Shown here: positions 1 through 5,803 of the stretch, piece by piece
Layout of the letters: every line of letters begins with the position of its first letter
Numbering within the stretch: position 1 is the first letter of the stretch
Source: RBG-16-66-20 sp035308765
GTDB lineage: Bacteria > Pseudomonadota > Gammaproteobacteria > Burkholderiales > SG8-39
Direction: 5' to 3'
Assembly (NCBI GenBank): GCA_035308765.1
Contig: DATGGA010000038.1
Location: forward strand, 1 to 7,527
DNA: 7,527 bases
Notes under the pieces: generated by a model
The model's database searches: none
The model's input: the letters and a program-made list of their open reading frames with translations, nothing else
What the model was told of the DNA's origin: nothing
Program-made: the position numbers and the translations under genes

Positions 1-422
1 GTCATCAACCAGCCGTGTGCAGCGGCGAGTTCTTCCATCTTCTTGATCATGCCGACGGCGCGTTCGGCCGCCGGGGTGATCACCACTTTGGCACCGAGGA
101 AACGCATGAGTTTTCGCCGCTCGACGCTAAAGGGCTCCGCCATGACCAGCACCAGAGGATACCCCTTGGCGGCGCAGACCATGGCGAGGCCGATGCCGGT
201 GTTGCCGCTGGTCGCTTCGATGACGGTCTGGCCCGGCTTCAGTGCGCCGGACTTCTCGGCCGCTTCGATCACGCCGATGGCAAGGCGATCCTTGACCGAG
301 CCCAGAGGATTGAAGGCCTCGACCTTGACGAACAGGTTCACGCTGGCCGGCGCCAAGCGGTTGATGCGCACCACGGGCGTGTTGCCGATCGTCTCCAGAA
401 TGCTCGAGTATCGTTTTGCCAT
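1..422 (-). CDS. cysK: Cysteine synthase A-type PLP enzyme (O-acetylserine sulfhydrylase), 3' end outside window
   Basis: Probable cytosolic O-acetylserine (thiol)-lyase, which makes L-cysteine from O-acetylserine and sulfide with pyridoxal phosphate. The first 140 residues are visible and the rest lies beyond the left edge. The start ATG (422-420) gives MAKRYSSILETIGNTPVVRI, a normal N-terminus with the TIGNTP motif. NPLGSVKDR (38-46) holds the Schiff-base lysine, K44. TSGNTGI (71-77) is the substrate/cofactor loop, and SVERRKLMRFLGAK is the conserved ERR segment. An AGGTGA Shine-Dalgarno at 431-426 overlaps the stop of the upstream dehydrogenase. Only 3 nt separate the two genes, so they are almost certainly cotranscribed and translationally coupled. 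The N-terminal half alone cannot fully exclude a cystathionine beta-synthase or another fold-type II beta-replacement enzyme, but the NPLGSVKDR and TSGNTG spacing fits CysK well. Confidence 0.9.
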   Translation of the reverse strand, partial: MAKRYSSILETIGNTPVVRINRLAPASVNLFVKVEAFNPLGSVKDRLAIGVIEAAEKSGALKPGQTVIEATSGNTGIGLAMVCAAKGYPLVLVMAEPFSVERRKLMRFLGAKVVITPAAERAVGMIKKMEELAAAHGWLM

Positions 423-425
423 GGA

Positions 426-1391
426 TCACCTGTCCGGGTTGACGATGTTAATAGGCTTGCCCGCGGCGTAGGCGTTGACCTGGTCGAAGATGTCGGAGAA
501 CTGGATTTCGTATTCGTCGCGCGAGACATAGCCGATGTGGGGCGTGCAGACGACGTTGTCCATGGTCAGCAGCGGATGGCGGGTGTCCCGCACCGGCTCT
601 TCCTCGAACACGTCCACCGCCGCCATGCCCGGGCGCCCCGCCTTCAGGGCGGCCGCCAGCGCGCCGGACTCGATGAGCTGCGCGCGGCTGGTGTTCACCA
701 TCAGCGCCGTGGGCTTCATGCGCGCCAGGTCGACGGCGGTGACGATGCCGCGCGTCGCGTCGAGCAGACGCATATGCAGGGAAATGACGTCGCATTCCGC
801 AAAAAACGTTTCCTTGGAAGGCGCGACCGAATAGCCGTCGGCCCTTGCGCGCGCCAGCGTCGCCTCCCGCGCCCACACCAGCACCTTCATGCCGAACGCC
901 TTCGCGTATCCCGCGACCACGCTGCCGATCCTGCCGTAGCCGTATATCCCCAGCGTTTTGCCGCGCAGCGTGCTGCCGACGCCTACCTGCCACGTCCCCG
1001 CCCGCAGCGACGCCATCTGCCGAGGGATCTGGCGCATCGCCGCGATCACGAGGCCCCAGGTCATCTCGGCGGTCGCATACGACGGCGTACCGGCATGCAT
1101 GTTGGAACACACCATGACGCCGAGCCGGGTGCAGGCGTCGATGTCGATGTGCGGGTACACGCTGCGCTGGCTGATGAGCTTCAGCTTCGGCAGGCGCTCG
1201 AGCAGCGGCGCGCGGATTTTCGTGCGCTCGCGTATCAGCACCAGCGCCTCGGCGTCCTTCAGCCGCGCCGCCAGTGCATCCACTTCCTGCACGTGATCAT
1301 TCCAGATCGTGACGTCATGTCCCGACAGCTTGCGGAAGCAGGCAAGCGTGCGCAGGGTGTCGTGGTAATCGTCGAGTATCGATACTCTCAT
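426..1391 (-). CDS. D-2-hydroxyacid dehydrogenase, NAD(P)-dependent
   Basis: A 321-residue cytosolic oxidoreductase of the D-isomer-specific 2-hydroxyacid dehydrogenase family (2-hydroxyacid to or from 2-oxoacid). It is full length. The Rossmann motif G151-Y-G153-R-I-G156 lies in TLGIYGYGRIG. The catalytic triad is intact: R236 in NTSRAQLI, E265 in DVFEEEP and H285 in CTPHIGY. The usual GxGxDNID substrate/cofactor loop is replaced by SQRSVYPHIDID (74-85), which I associate with a Betaproteobacterial subgroup of unknown substrate. It is too short for SerA with a C-terminal ACT domain, so calling it phosphoglycerate dehydrogenase is not supported, although the following cysK would make a serine-to-cysteine link attractive. 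The start ATG (1391-1389) lies 9 nt after the kinase stop and has no clear Shine-Dalgarno, which suggests coupling to the kinase gene. The substrate is unknown. Confidence 0.93.
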   Translation of the reverse strand: MRVSILDDYHDTLRTLACFRKLSGHDVTIWNDHVQEVDALAARLKDAEALVLIRERTKIRAPLLERLPKLKLISQRSVYPHIDIDACTRLGVMVCSNMHAGTPSYATAEMTWGLVIAAMRQIPRQMASLRAGTWQVGVGSTLRGKTLGIYGYGRIGSVVAGYAKAFGMKVLVWAREATLARARADGYSVAPSKETFFAECDVISLHMRLLDATRGIVTAVDLARMKPTALMVNTSRAQLIESGALAAALKAGRPGMAAVDVFEEEPVRDTRHPLLTMDNVVCTPHIGYVSRDEYEIQFSDIFDQVNAYAAGKPINIVNPDR

Positions 1392-1400
1392 GGGCTGCGG

Positions 1401-2450
1401 CTAGCCGCCCAGCGCGGCGATCTTGCGTTTCGCTTCCTCGACGAACATCCCGCGCGGGAATTGTTCGATGTACAGCTTCAGGTCCTCGGGATCGTCGCTG
1501 TCCCTGACCCCTTCCCAGAATTCCGTCTCCGCCTCGCTGCTCTGCGCGCCGGCCGCGGGCGGCGGCATGGCGAGCGGCTTGGCGAGAACTTCATCGGGAT
1601 CCTCGGGGGGCTTGCCCGCGAGGATGCGCTTGAGCGCATCGGCGAAACTGCGCGCGCTCTGGTAGCGCTGATCGACCTCTTTGGCCAGAGCGCGGGCGAT
1701 GACGCGGTCGAATTCGGACGGAACCTGCACGATCGCGGAGGGCCAGACCGGGTCTTCCTGGATGATTTTCGCCTGCAACCCCCATTGATTCGCCGCGTCG
1801 AACGGTTTCTTCCCCGTGAGGAACTGGTAAAAAATGATGCCGGCCGAAAAGACGTCCGTGCGCCGGTCTAGCGTCAGCCCCTGGATCTGCTCCGGCGACA
1901 TGTAGGCCGGCGTGCCGACCATGGTGCCGACCCGCGTAGCCTCGGCCTGCGGCGCATCGGGGTCGGCGACGCGCGCCACGCCGAAATCGGTGAGCTTGGC
2001 ATGGCCGCTGGCGTCGATCATCACGTTGGCTGGCTTGATGTCGCGGTGGATGATCCCCGCCTCGTGCGCGAACTCGAGCGCGTCCAGCAGCTCGAGCATG
2101 AGGCGGAAAATCGACTTGATGTCGAACTGCTCCTTGGCCTCGAAGTAGTCCTGGAGCTCCTTGCCCTGGATGTGCTCCATCACGATGTACGCGAGGTCGC
2201 CTTCGGATCCGAAGTCGTACACCTGCACGATGTTGCGGTGGTTGAGCCGCGCCACGGCGCGCACTTCGCGCTCGAAGCGCACGGCAATCATGCGCGCGGC
2301 CTCGGCATCGAGCTTGCGGGTGAGGATGGTCTTGATCGCCACCCTGCGGTTCAGGTTGGGGTCGAGCCCGTCGTACACCAGGCCCATCGCCCCCTTGCCG
2401 AGGACGCCATGGATCTTGTACCGGCCGAGCGAAGCGAGTTCGTTTTCCAC
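1401..2450 (-). CDS. Hanks-type serine/threonine protein kinase, cytosolic, with C-terminal TPR-like tail
   Basis: Predicted protein kinase that phosphorylates Ser/Thr on target proteins. I prefer the GTG start at 2450-2448 (349 aa). Numbered from it: the P-loop G18-K-G20-A-M-G23, VAIK with K40, the helix-C glutamate near E62, HRDIKPAN with catalytic D137 and N142, DFG with D155, and GTPAYMSPE at 179-187. Thr172, Thr176 and Thr180 in the activation loop are candidate autophosphorylation sites. All catalytic residues are present. After the kinase domain (about 9-275) comes a Pro/Ala linker. The final ~40 residues contain EFWEGVRDSDDPEDLK then IEQFPRGMF, a short helical repeat seen in other bacterial signalling proteins. 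No membrane segment is visible. An in-frame ATG at 2585 would add 45 residues (394 aa), but that stretch covers an intrinsic terminator and has no family character. Neither start has a Shine-Dalgarno. The kinase identity is secure; the start is less so. Confidence 0.92.
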   Translation of the reverse strand: MENELASLGRYKIHGVLGKGAMGLVYDGLDPNLNRRVAIKTILTRKLDAEAARMIAVRFEREVRAVARLNHRNIVQVYDFGSEGDLAYIVMEHIQGKELQDYFEAKEQFDIKSIFRLMLELLDALEFAHEAGIIHRDIKPANVMIDASGHAKLTDFGVARVADPDAPQAEATRVGTMVGTPAYMSPEQIQGLTLDRRTDVFSAGIIFYQFLTGKKPFDAANQWGLQAKIIQEDPVWPSAIVQVPSEFDRVIARALAKEVDQRYQSARSFADALKRILAGKPPEDPDEVLAKPLAMPPPAAGAQSSEAETEFWEGVRDSDDPEDLKLYIEQFPRGMFVEEAKRKIAALGG

Positions 2451-2460
2451 CGTGGCTGCA

Positions 2461-2466
2461 ATACTA
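2461..2466 (-). promoter_or_regulatory. Possible -10 element of the kinase promoter
   Basis: TAGTAT on the minus strand matches four of six bases of the sigma70 -10 box and lies 10 nt upstream of the preferred GTG start. With a 17-nt spacer the -35 position reads TTCGCC, a poor match. The placement, downstream of the cyclase terminator and just before the kinase start, is what makes it worth listing. If real, the mRNA would have almost no leader. Confidence 0.25.
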
Positions 2467-2532
2467 GTGGGACTTGCGGCAATGGCGAAATCGAATACTT
2501 CGCAAAAACCCGCCCCTATCCCGGAACGCAGG

Positions 2533-2564
2533 AAACGAAAAGGGCCTGCATCACTGCAAGCCCT
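2533..2564 (-). terminator. Rho-independent terminator of the cyclase transcription unit
   Basis: On the minus strand AGGGCTTGCA, loop GTGA, then TGCAGGCCCT forms a 10-bp stem with a single G-U wobble, followed at once by the T-rich tail TTTTCGTTTC. It begins 21 nt after the cyclase stop codon. The plus strand has no T-tract on the other side, so it acts in the minus direction only. It separates the cyclase from the kinase and argues against the longest reading frame of the kinase. Confidence 0.85.
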
Positions 2565-2585
2565 TGTTATATCTGGCGCGTACAT

Positions 2586-4382
2586 TCACGGGACGACATT
2601 GGTTCTGGGGGTGTAAAGCGGCACCTTTTCCCCATAACCCCGGATTTCGGCCTCTGCCACCTTGGCCAGATCGAAGCCCGGACAGCGCTCCGCGGTTTTC
2701 TCCGCCAGCAGGATGCGGGTGCCGTACTCCTTGTTGAGCGCCTCGATCCGGGAGGCAAGGTTGACCGCGTTGCCGTGGACCGTATAGCTGAGCCGGCCGC
2801 GCGAGCCGACCGCTCCCGCCACCACCTGCCCGGTCGAGATGCCGACCCGGTTGCGCACGCGCACGCCGGCAAAATCGCGCTCGTCCGCAGCGCGCACCAG
2901 TTCGATCGCTGCGCGCAAGGCATTGGCGCCGTGATCGGGGTCGGCGAGCGGCAGGTTGAACACCGCGAGCACCGCGTCGCCCTGGAACTGCGTGATCACG
3001 CCGCGATGGCGCTCCACGATGTCGCCCGCGACCGCGAAGTAGGCGTTCAGGAACTCGATCACGCCCTGCGGCCCGAGCGAATCGGTCAGTTGCGTGAAAT
3101 CTTCGATGTCGCACAGCAGGACGGTAGCCTTGGCCTCGGCAGGCTCGAGGCGGCCGCCTTCGGCGAGCAGGCGCCGCGCGACTTCCTCCGGGAGCAGGCG
3201 ACCCAGGGTCGCGCGAATGATGCTGCGCTCGCGCAGACCCTCGACCATCTGGTTGAACGAACGGTTCGCCTCGTCGAATTCCGCGATCCTGCTCTCCGGC
3301 AGCACCGGTACGTCCTCCAGCCGGTCCTCGCGGACCGCCGCTGCCGCGCGCGCGAGCGCTTCCACCGGGCCGCTCAGGCGCCGGCCCGCGAGCGCGGCGG
3401 CAAGCACTGCGAGCGCAAGTACGGCCAACCCTGCTCCCAGCGATAGCGCCAGGCGCCGCATCTCGGCACCCTGGTCGCCGCGCTCCGCGTTGATATAGAT
3501 GCCGAGATTCCAGGGAGTCGCGCCAGTCCCCGGAATCTGCCGGTAGACGTAGACATAGCTACTGTCGCCGATCTTGGCGCCGACCGCGTGCGAGCGGGTC
3601 AGGGCGCGCATGCTGATCGGCGTGGCGGCGCCCTGCGCCTGCAGGCGGGCAAGCACCGGGTCACCGACTTCAAGCACGCTCGGCAGCGGGTTGGCGCGCG
3701 ACACTCCGCCCTGGGTCGCCGCCAGCAGGGGGTGCGCGAGCACGAAATCGTCGCCATAGAGAATGAACGCGGTGAACCTGTGTTCGGCGCCGAAGGCCGC
3801 AACTTCGCTCGACAGCCTGGCGACCGGCACCGACTGCCCGAACATCCCGAGAAAGCGGCCGCCACGCCGTAACGGCGTCTGATATACGAGCGCCGCGGCC
3901 TGCCGCGTCTGCGCCCAGAGCGGCGGCCGCCAGCTCGAGTCCTGCAACGTTTTTCCCCGCTCGAGCCAATCCATGATGTTGCGTCGGCCGGACCAGTCCT
4001 CGCGGAGGGTACCCGGGCGATCCCGCGTCCAGCGCTGGGCCTGGCCGGAGGGATCGATCAGAACCAGTGCGCCGCCCTCGTGCATCGCGCCGACCAGGCC
4101 TGTCATGAACGCATCGAGCTGGGGGCGGCGCCGGAGGTCGATCCGGCCCTCGGAGAAAGCGCTCGCGACCCAGGCAGATTGCGCGCGCACGGGCTCGAGT
4201 TCGGCGTCGATGCGGCGCTCGAGCGAATCGAGCAGGTATTCGGTATTCTGCGCGAGCATCACCTGCGTCGCGCGCAGGTCGCCGGCGCCGCTCAAATACA
4301 GCGTGATGCCGGTCGAGGCCGCGACGAACGCGCCCAGGCCGAACACCGCGATGGTCGCGAACCGGATCCGCCCCAGAGGCAT
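2586..4382 (-). CDS. Membrane-bound class III adenylate/guanylate cyclase with Cache-like sensor and HAMP domain
   Basis: A 598-residue inner-membrane protein predicted to turn a nucleoside triphosphate into a 3',5'-cyclic nucleotide in response to an extracytoplasmic signal. TM1 is about residues 9-30. The periplasmic part (31-310) looks like a double Cache sensor and ends with the typical PWNLGIYI strand (290-297). TM2 is 311-333, HAMP about 334-386, then a helical linker and the cyclase domain at about 418-562. The metal-binding aspartates are D425 (CDIEDFT) and D469 (FQGDAV). The transition-state residues are N541 and R545 (VNLASR). The base-recognition pair is unusual: Q465 replaces the standard lysine, and T534 sits at the partner position as in class IIIb enzymes. 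The enzyme is therefore probably active, but ATP versus GTP preference cannot be taken for granted. A TAA codon two codons upstream fixes ATG 4382-4380 as the first possible start. The Shine-Dalgarno is weak or absent. The gene follows the LTxxQ lipoprotein gene by 58 nt. Confidence 0.93.
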   Translation of the reverse strand: MPLGRIRFATIAVFGLGAFVAASTGITLYLSGAGDLRATQVMLAQNTEYLLDSLERRIDAELEPVRAQSAWVASAFSEGRIDLRRRPQLDAFMTGLVGAMHEGGALVLIDPSGQAQRWTRDRPGTLREDWSGRRNIMDWLERGKTLQDSSWRPPLWAQTRQAAALVYQTPLRRGGRFLGMFGQSVPVARLSSEVAAFGAEHRFTAFILYGDDFVLAHPLLAATQGGVSRANPLPSVLEVGDPVLARLQAQGAATPISMRALTRSHAVGAKIGDSSYVYVYRQIPGTGATPWNLGIYINAERGDQGAEMRRLALSLGAGLAVLALAVLAAALAGRRLSGPVEALARAAAAVREDRLEDVPVLPESRIAEFDEANRSFNQMVEGLRERSIIRATLGRLLPEEVARRLLAEGGRLEPAEAKATVLLCDIEDFTQLTDSLGPQGVIEFLNAYFAVAGDIVERHRGVITQFQGDAVLAVFNLPLADPDHGANALRAAIELVRAADERDFAGVRVRNRVGISTGQVVAGAVGSRGRLSYTVHGNAVNLASRIEALNKEYGTRILLAEKTAERCPGFDLAKVAEAEIRGYGEKVPLYTPRTNVVP

Positions 4383-4387
4383 GCCGG

Positions 4388-4393
4388 ATTATC
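4388..4393 (-). promoter_or_regulatory. Possible -10 element just before the cyclase start
   Basis: GATAAT on the minus strand matches five of six bases of the sigma70 -10 consensus and ends 5 nt before the cyclase ATG. No good -35 is visible at normal spacing (ACGGCT at 17 nt). If used, transcription would begin at or next to the ATG. It may be chance. Confidence 0.25.
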
Positions 4394-4424
4394 GCCCGCA
4401 AGCGGGCAAAAGCCGTTTGCGGCC
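4394..4424 (-). terminator. Weak terminator-like double stem-loop between lipoprotein and cyclase genes
   Basis: Reading the minus strand, GCCG-CAAA-CGGC (4423-4412, extendable by one G-U pair) is followed by TTTT (4411-4408). Directly after comes a second short stem, GCCCG-CTTG-CGGGC (4407-4394). The first stem is only 4-5 bp and the T-tract only four bases, so full termination is unlikely. Partial attenuation or RNA processing between the lipoprotein and cyclase genes is possible. Confidence 0.3.
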
Positions 4425-4440
4425 GCGAGACCGACGGCGG

Positions 4441-4923
4441 CTAGCGGCCCAGAGACTCCATCGGGATTGTCCCGGCCAGCCCGTCGTCGGCGACGCGCTT
4501 TTGCTCGTCAGAGAGCGTCGAATAGAGATTCTTCGCGGCGCGGGAAATCTGCTCCATCGTCGCGGCTCGCCTTTGCTCTGCGGCGAGGCGACGGTCAATC
4601 TGGGCAAAAACATTTTCACCTGCCGCGCTACCTGTTTGTTCTCCCAGTTCCGAAAGGAACTCGAGCACTTCATCCTCGTAGGCCTGCCAGGCGCCGGCCT
4701 GCTCGGGCTTGAGTCTGAGGGCGAGCCGAAGGTTCGTCAGGCGCAGGCGAAGCTGGTCATTCGCGCTCAGGCGCGTAGCTTCCGCCGGCTGCTGCGCGCT
4801 GTTGTCCTGAGAAAAGCTGCGGCTCCCTCCGCCGCGCCGCGAACCTCCGCCAAACGGCGAACAGCCTTGCACGAGCATTGCAAGCAATAGCGCGAGTGTG
4901 AGACAGGGACGGTCGCGATTCAT
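4441..4923 (-). CDS. LTxxQ (Spy/CpxP-like) family putative lipoprotein
   Basis: A 160-residue predicted periplasmic lipoprotein. The start at ATG 4923-4921 gives MNRDRPCLTLALLLAMLVQGC, with a charged N-end, a hydrophobic core and a lipobox-like LVQGC whose C21 would be lipidated. The Gln at -2 is less common than Ala or Ser. A Gly/Ser/Arg-rich tether (24-38) follows. The helical body carries two LTxxQ-type elements, LKPEQAGAW (71-79) and LSDEQKRVAD (137-146), the same pattern as in the gene 28 nt upstream, so the two are likely diverged tandem paralogues. The reading frame is open further upstream (to an ATG at 5031), but that start would bury the signal peptide inside the protein and overlap the upstream gene. 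Family members bind unfolded proteins or metals in the periplasm; the role here is inferred from family only. Confidence 0.8.
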   Translation of the reverse strand: MNRDRPCLTLALLLAMLVQGCSPFGGGSRRGGGSRSFSQDNSAQQPAEATRLSANDQLRLRLTNLRLALRLKPEQAGAWQAYEDEVLEFLSELGEQTGSAAGENVFAQIDRRLAAEQRRAATMEQISRAAKNLYSTLSDEQKRVADDGLAGTIPMESLGR

Positions 4924-4951
4924 CGCGACGAACCGGCCGGGAACGCCAGGT

Positions 4952-5485
4952 CTAGGCCCGCCCCCAGGACCTGTCTCGGCCGCCGCCGTGGCCGTGGCCG
5001 AATCCGCGTTCACGGATATTTTTCGGTGCAAGCACCACGTCGGCCACTTTTTTCTGTTCCGCGCTCAGTGATTCATACAGCGGCTTGACGGTGGCGAGCT
5101 GATCGTCGATTTGCGCGATCGCGTCCGCGTGCATCTTCTGCCCCCGCTCCATGCGCTCGATCACCGACAGCTGCCGATGCTCGTGCTTGCCCTTGTTCTG
5201 CGCCATCTCCTTGTGCTTCTGCATCATCTTTTCGTGCCACTCATGCATCTTCTTCTCGCGCGCCGCCGCTTGCTGCCGCATGCTGTCGGCGAACGCATTC
5301 CACTGCGGCTGCTCCGCGTCGGTGATCCTGAGCGCCGTCCGGATATAGGCGAGGCGCGCCTCGACCTGCTCCGTCGGCTGGCTGAACGGGCGCTGCTGAT
5401 ACTCGTGCTGGCTTTGCGCGACGGCGGATCCCGCCGAAAAGGCAAGCGCGGCCGAAAATAGAGAGGCTCCGATTGACCGGTTCAT
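4952..5485 (-). CDS. Periplasmic Spy/CpxP-like LTxxQ family protein, His/Met-rich
   Basis: A 177-residue predicted periplasmic protein. MNRSIGASLF begins a type I signal peptide with a likely cut after AVA (21-23). The mature part is almost wholly helical and highly charged. The first family element is LRITDAEQPQWNAF (52-65), and the second is LSAEQKKVADVVL (140-152). Between them residues 80-119 hold many His and Met residues (H81, H84, M87, M88, H91, M94, H101, H103, M118, H119), and the C-terminal tail is GFGHGHGGG. This suggests metal binding, as in the related ZraP and CnrX proteins, though a Spy-like chaperone role is equally allowed. The start is supported by an AGGGGA Shine-Dalgarno 6 nt upstream of the ATG at 5485. 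It is the first gene of the minus-strand unit and is followed by the lipoprotein paralogue and the cyclase. Confidence 0.85.
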   Translation of the reverse strand: MNRSIGASLFSAALAFSAGSAVAQSQHEYQQRPFSQPTEQVEARLAYIRTALRITDAEQPQWNAFADSMRQQAAAREKKMHEWHEKMMQKHKEMAQNKGKHEHRQLSVIERMERGQKMHADAIAQIDDQLATVKPLYESLSAEQKKVADVVLAPKNIRERGFGHGHGGGRDRSWGRA

Positions 5486-5542
5486 GGCTTTCCCCTAGTC
5501 CTAGTAGTAGAACCGAACCATCTTTCACGTCCGGTTGCTCCT

Positions 5543-5573
5543 TTGCAACGCAAGAATTGCAACCAATTGCAAC
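5543..5573. repeat. Three direct TTGCAAC repeats, probable operator
   Basis: TTGCAAC occurs at 5543-5549, 5557-5563 and 5567-5573. The last two copies extend to AATTGCAAC and are spaced exactly 10 bp apart, one helical turn. The TTGCAA core is self-complementary, so each copy also reads on the other strand. The cluster begins 58 bp upstream of the Spy-like start and lies about 230 bp from the ABC gene, which fits a regulator site acting mainly on the minus-strand unit. Confidence 0.4.
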
Positions 5574-5791
5574 TGCCTCTGCTCTGCCTAAGGCCTTCTG
5601 TCTTCCAGCCGCTGATCGATACCGGTCGCGTCGCCTTTGCCTCGAGTTTGGCCCGGTGGGCGAATTTGTGCGGCACAGCAACCCGGTTTCCACGGAACCA
5701 AGCCAAGGCCCGTCTGTCGCACGAGTGGAGGAAGAGGGAGGAAAATCCGTACCAGCCACCGGACCGGAATGCCCGGGTTCGGCCACACCCT

Positions 5792-5800
5792 GAGGAGGAG
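5792..5800 (+). promoter_or_regulatory. Strong ribosome binding site of the substrate-binding protein gene
   Basis: GAGGAGGAG ends 3 nt before the ATG at 5804, with its AGGAGG cores at favourable distance. It decides the start in a frame that stays open for 87 codons upstream, and it fits the high expression expected for a binding protein. Confidence 0.85.
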
Positions 5801-5803
5801 GAC

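Larger units (their letters stand above)
5486..5803. promoter_or_regulatory. Divergent intergenic region between Spy-like and ABC transporter genes
   Basis: This 318-bp stretch has no gene I can support and should hold the promoters for both directions. On the minus side, TTGCAA (5548-5543) could serve as a -35 box, with AAAGAT as a poor -10 after 17 nt. On the plus side I find no convincing sigma70 or sigma54 promoter. The most notable content is the cluster of TTGCAAC repeats at 5543-5573, listed separately, and a purine-rich stretch around 5727-5745. Confidence 0.55.

Noticed and set aside
15..1871. Very long plus-strand open frame (618 codons) antisense to cysK, the dehydrogenase and the kinase
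   Set aside because: It is rich in His, Arg, Asp and Gly with no domain, and it mirrors three real genes with full catalytic motifs; a typical shadow in GC-rich DNA.
2769..2771. Cyclase N538 (in YTVHGNAVN) as the replaced partner of the base-recognising lysine, giving a Gln-Asn pair
   Set aside because: Aligning with the mammalian YDIWGxTVN segment puts the partner residue at T534, three residues after which the conserved Gly follows; N538 is a different position.
2001..3446. Plus-strand open frame of 481 codons antisense to the kinase and cyclase
   Set aside because: Low-complexity composition, no motifs, and it crosses a terminator and two well-supported minus-strand genes.
4394..4407. 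Palindrome GCCCGCTTGCGGGC read as a stand-alone terminator or protein site
   Set aside because: No T-tract follows on either strand and the stem is short; kept only as part of a weak double stem-loop.
3973..4890. Plus-strand open frame of 305 codons opposite the cyclase N-terminus and the lipoprotein
   Set aside because: No recognisable domain or ribosome site; the opposite strand encodes clear signal-peptide and membrane proteins.
4924..5031. Extended start (ATG 5031) for the LTxxQ lipoprotein
   Set aside because: It would put 36 residues before the signal peptide and overlap the upstream gene by 80 bases.
5543..5803. Upstream 87-codon extension of the substrate-binding protein frame
   Set aside because: The signal peptide and the GAGGAGGAG ribosome site fix the start at 5804; the extension has no coding character.
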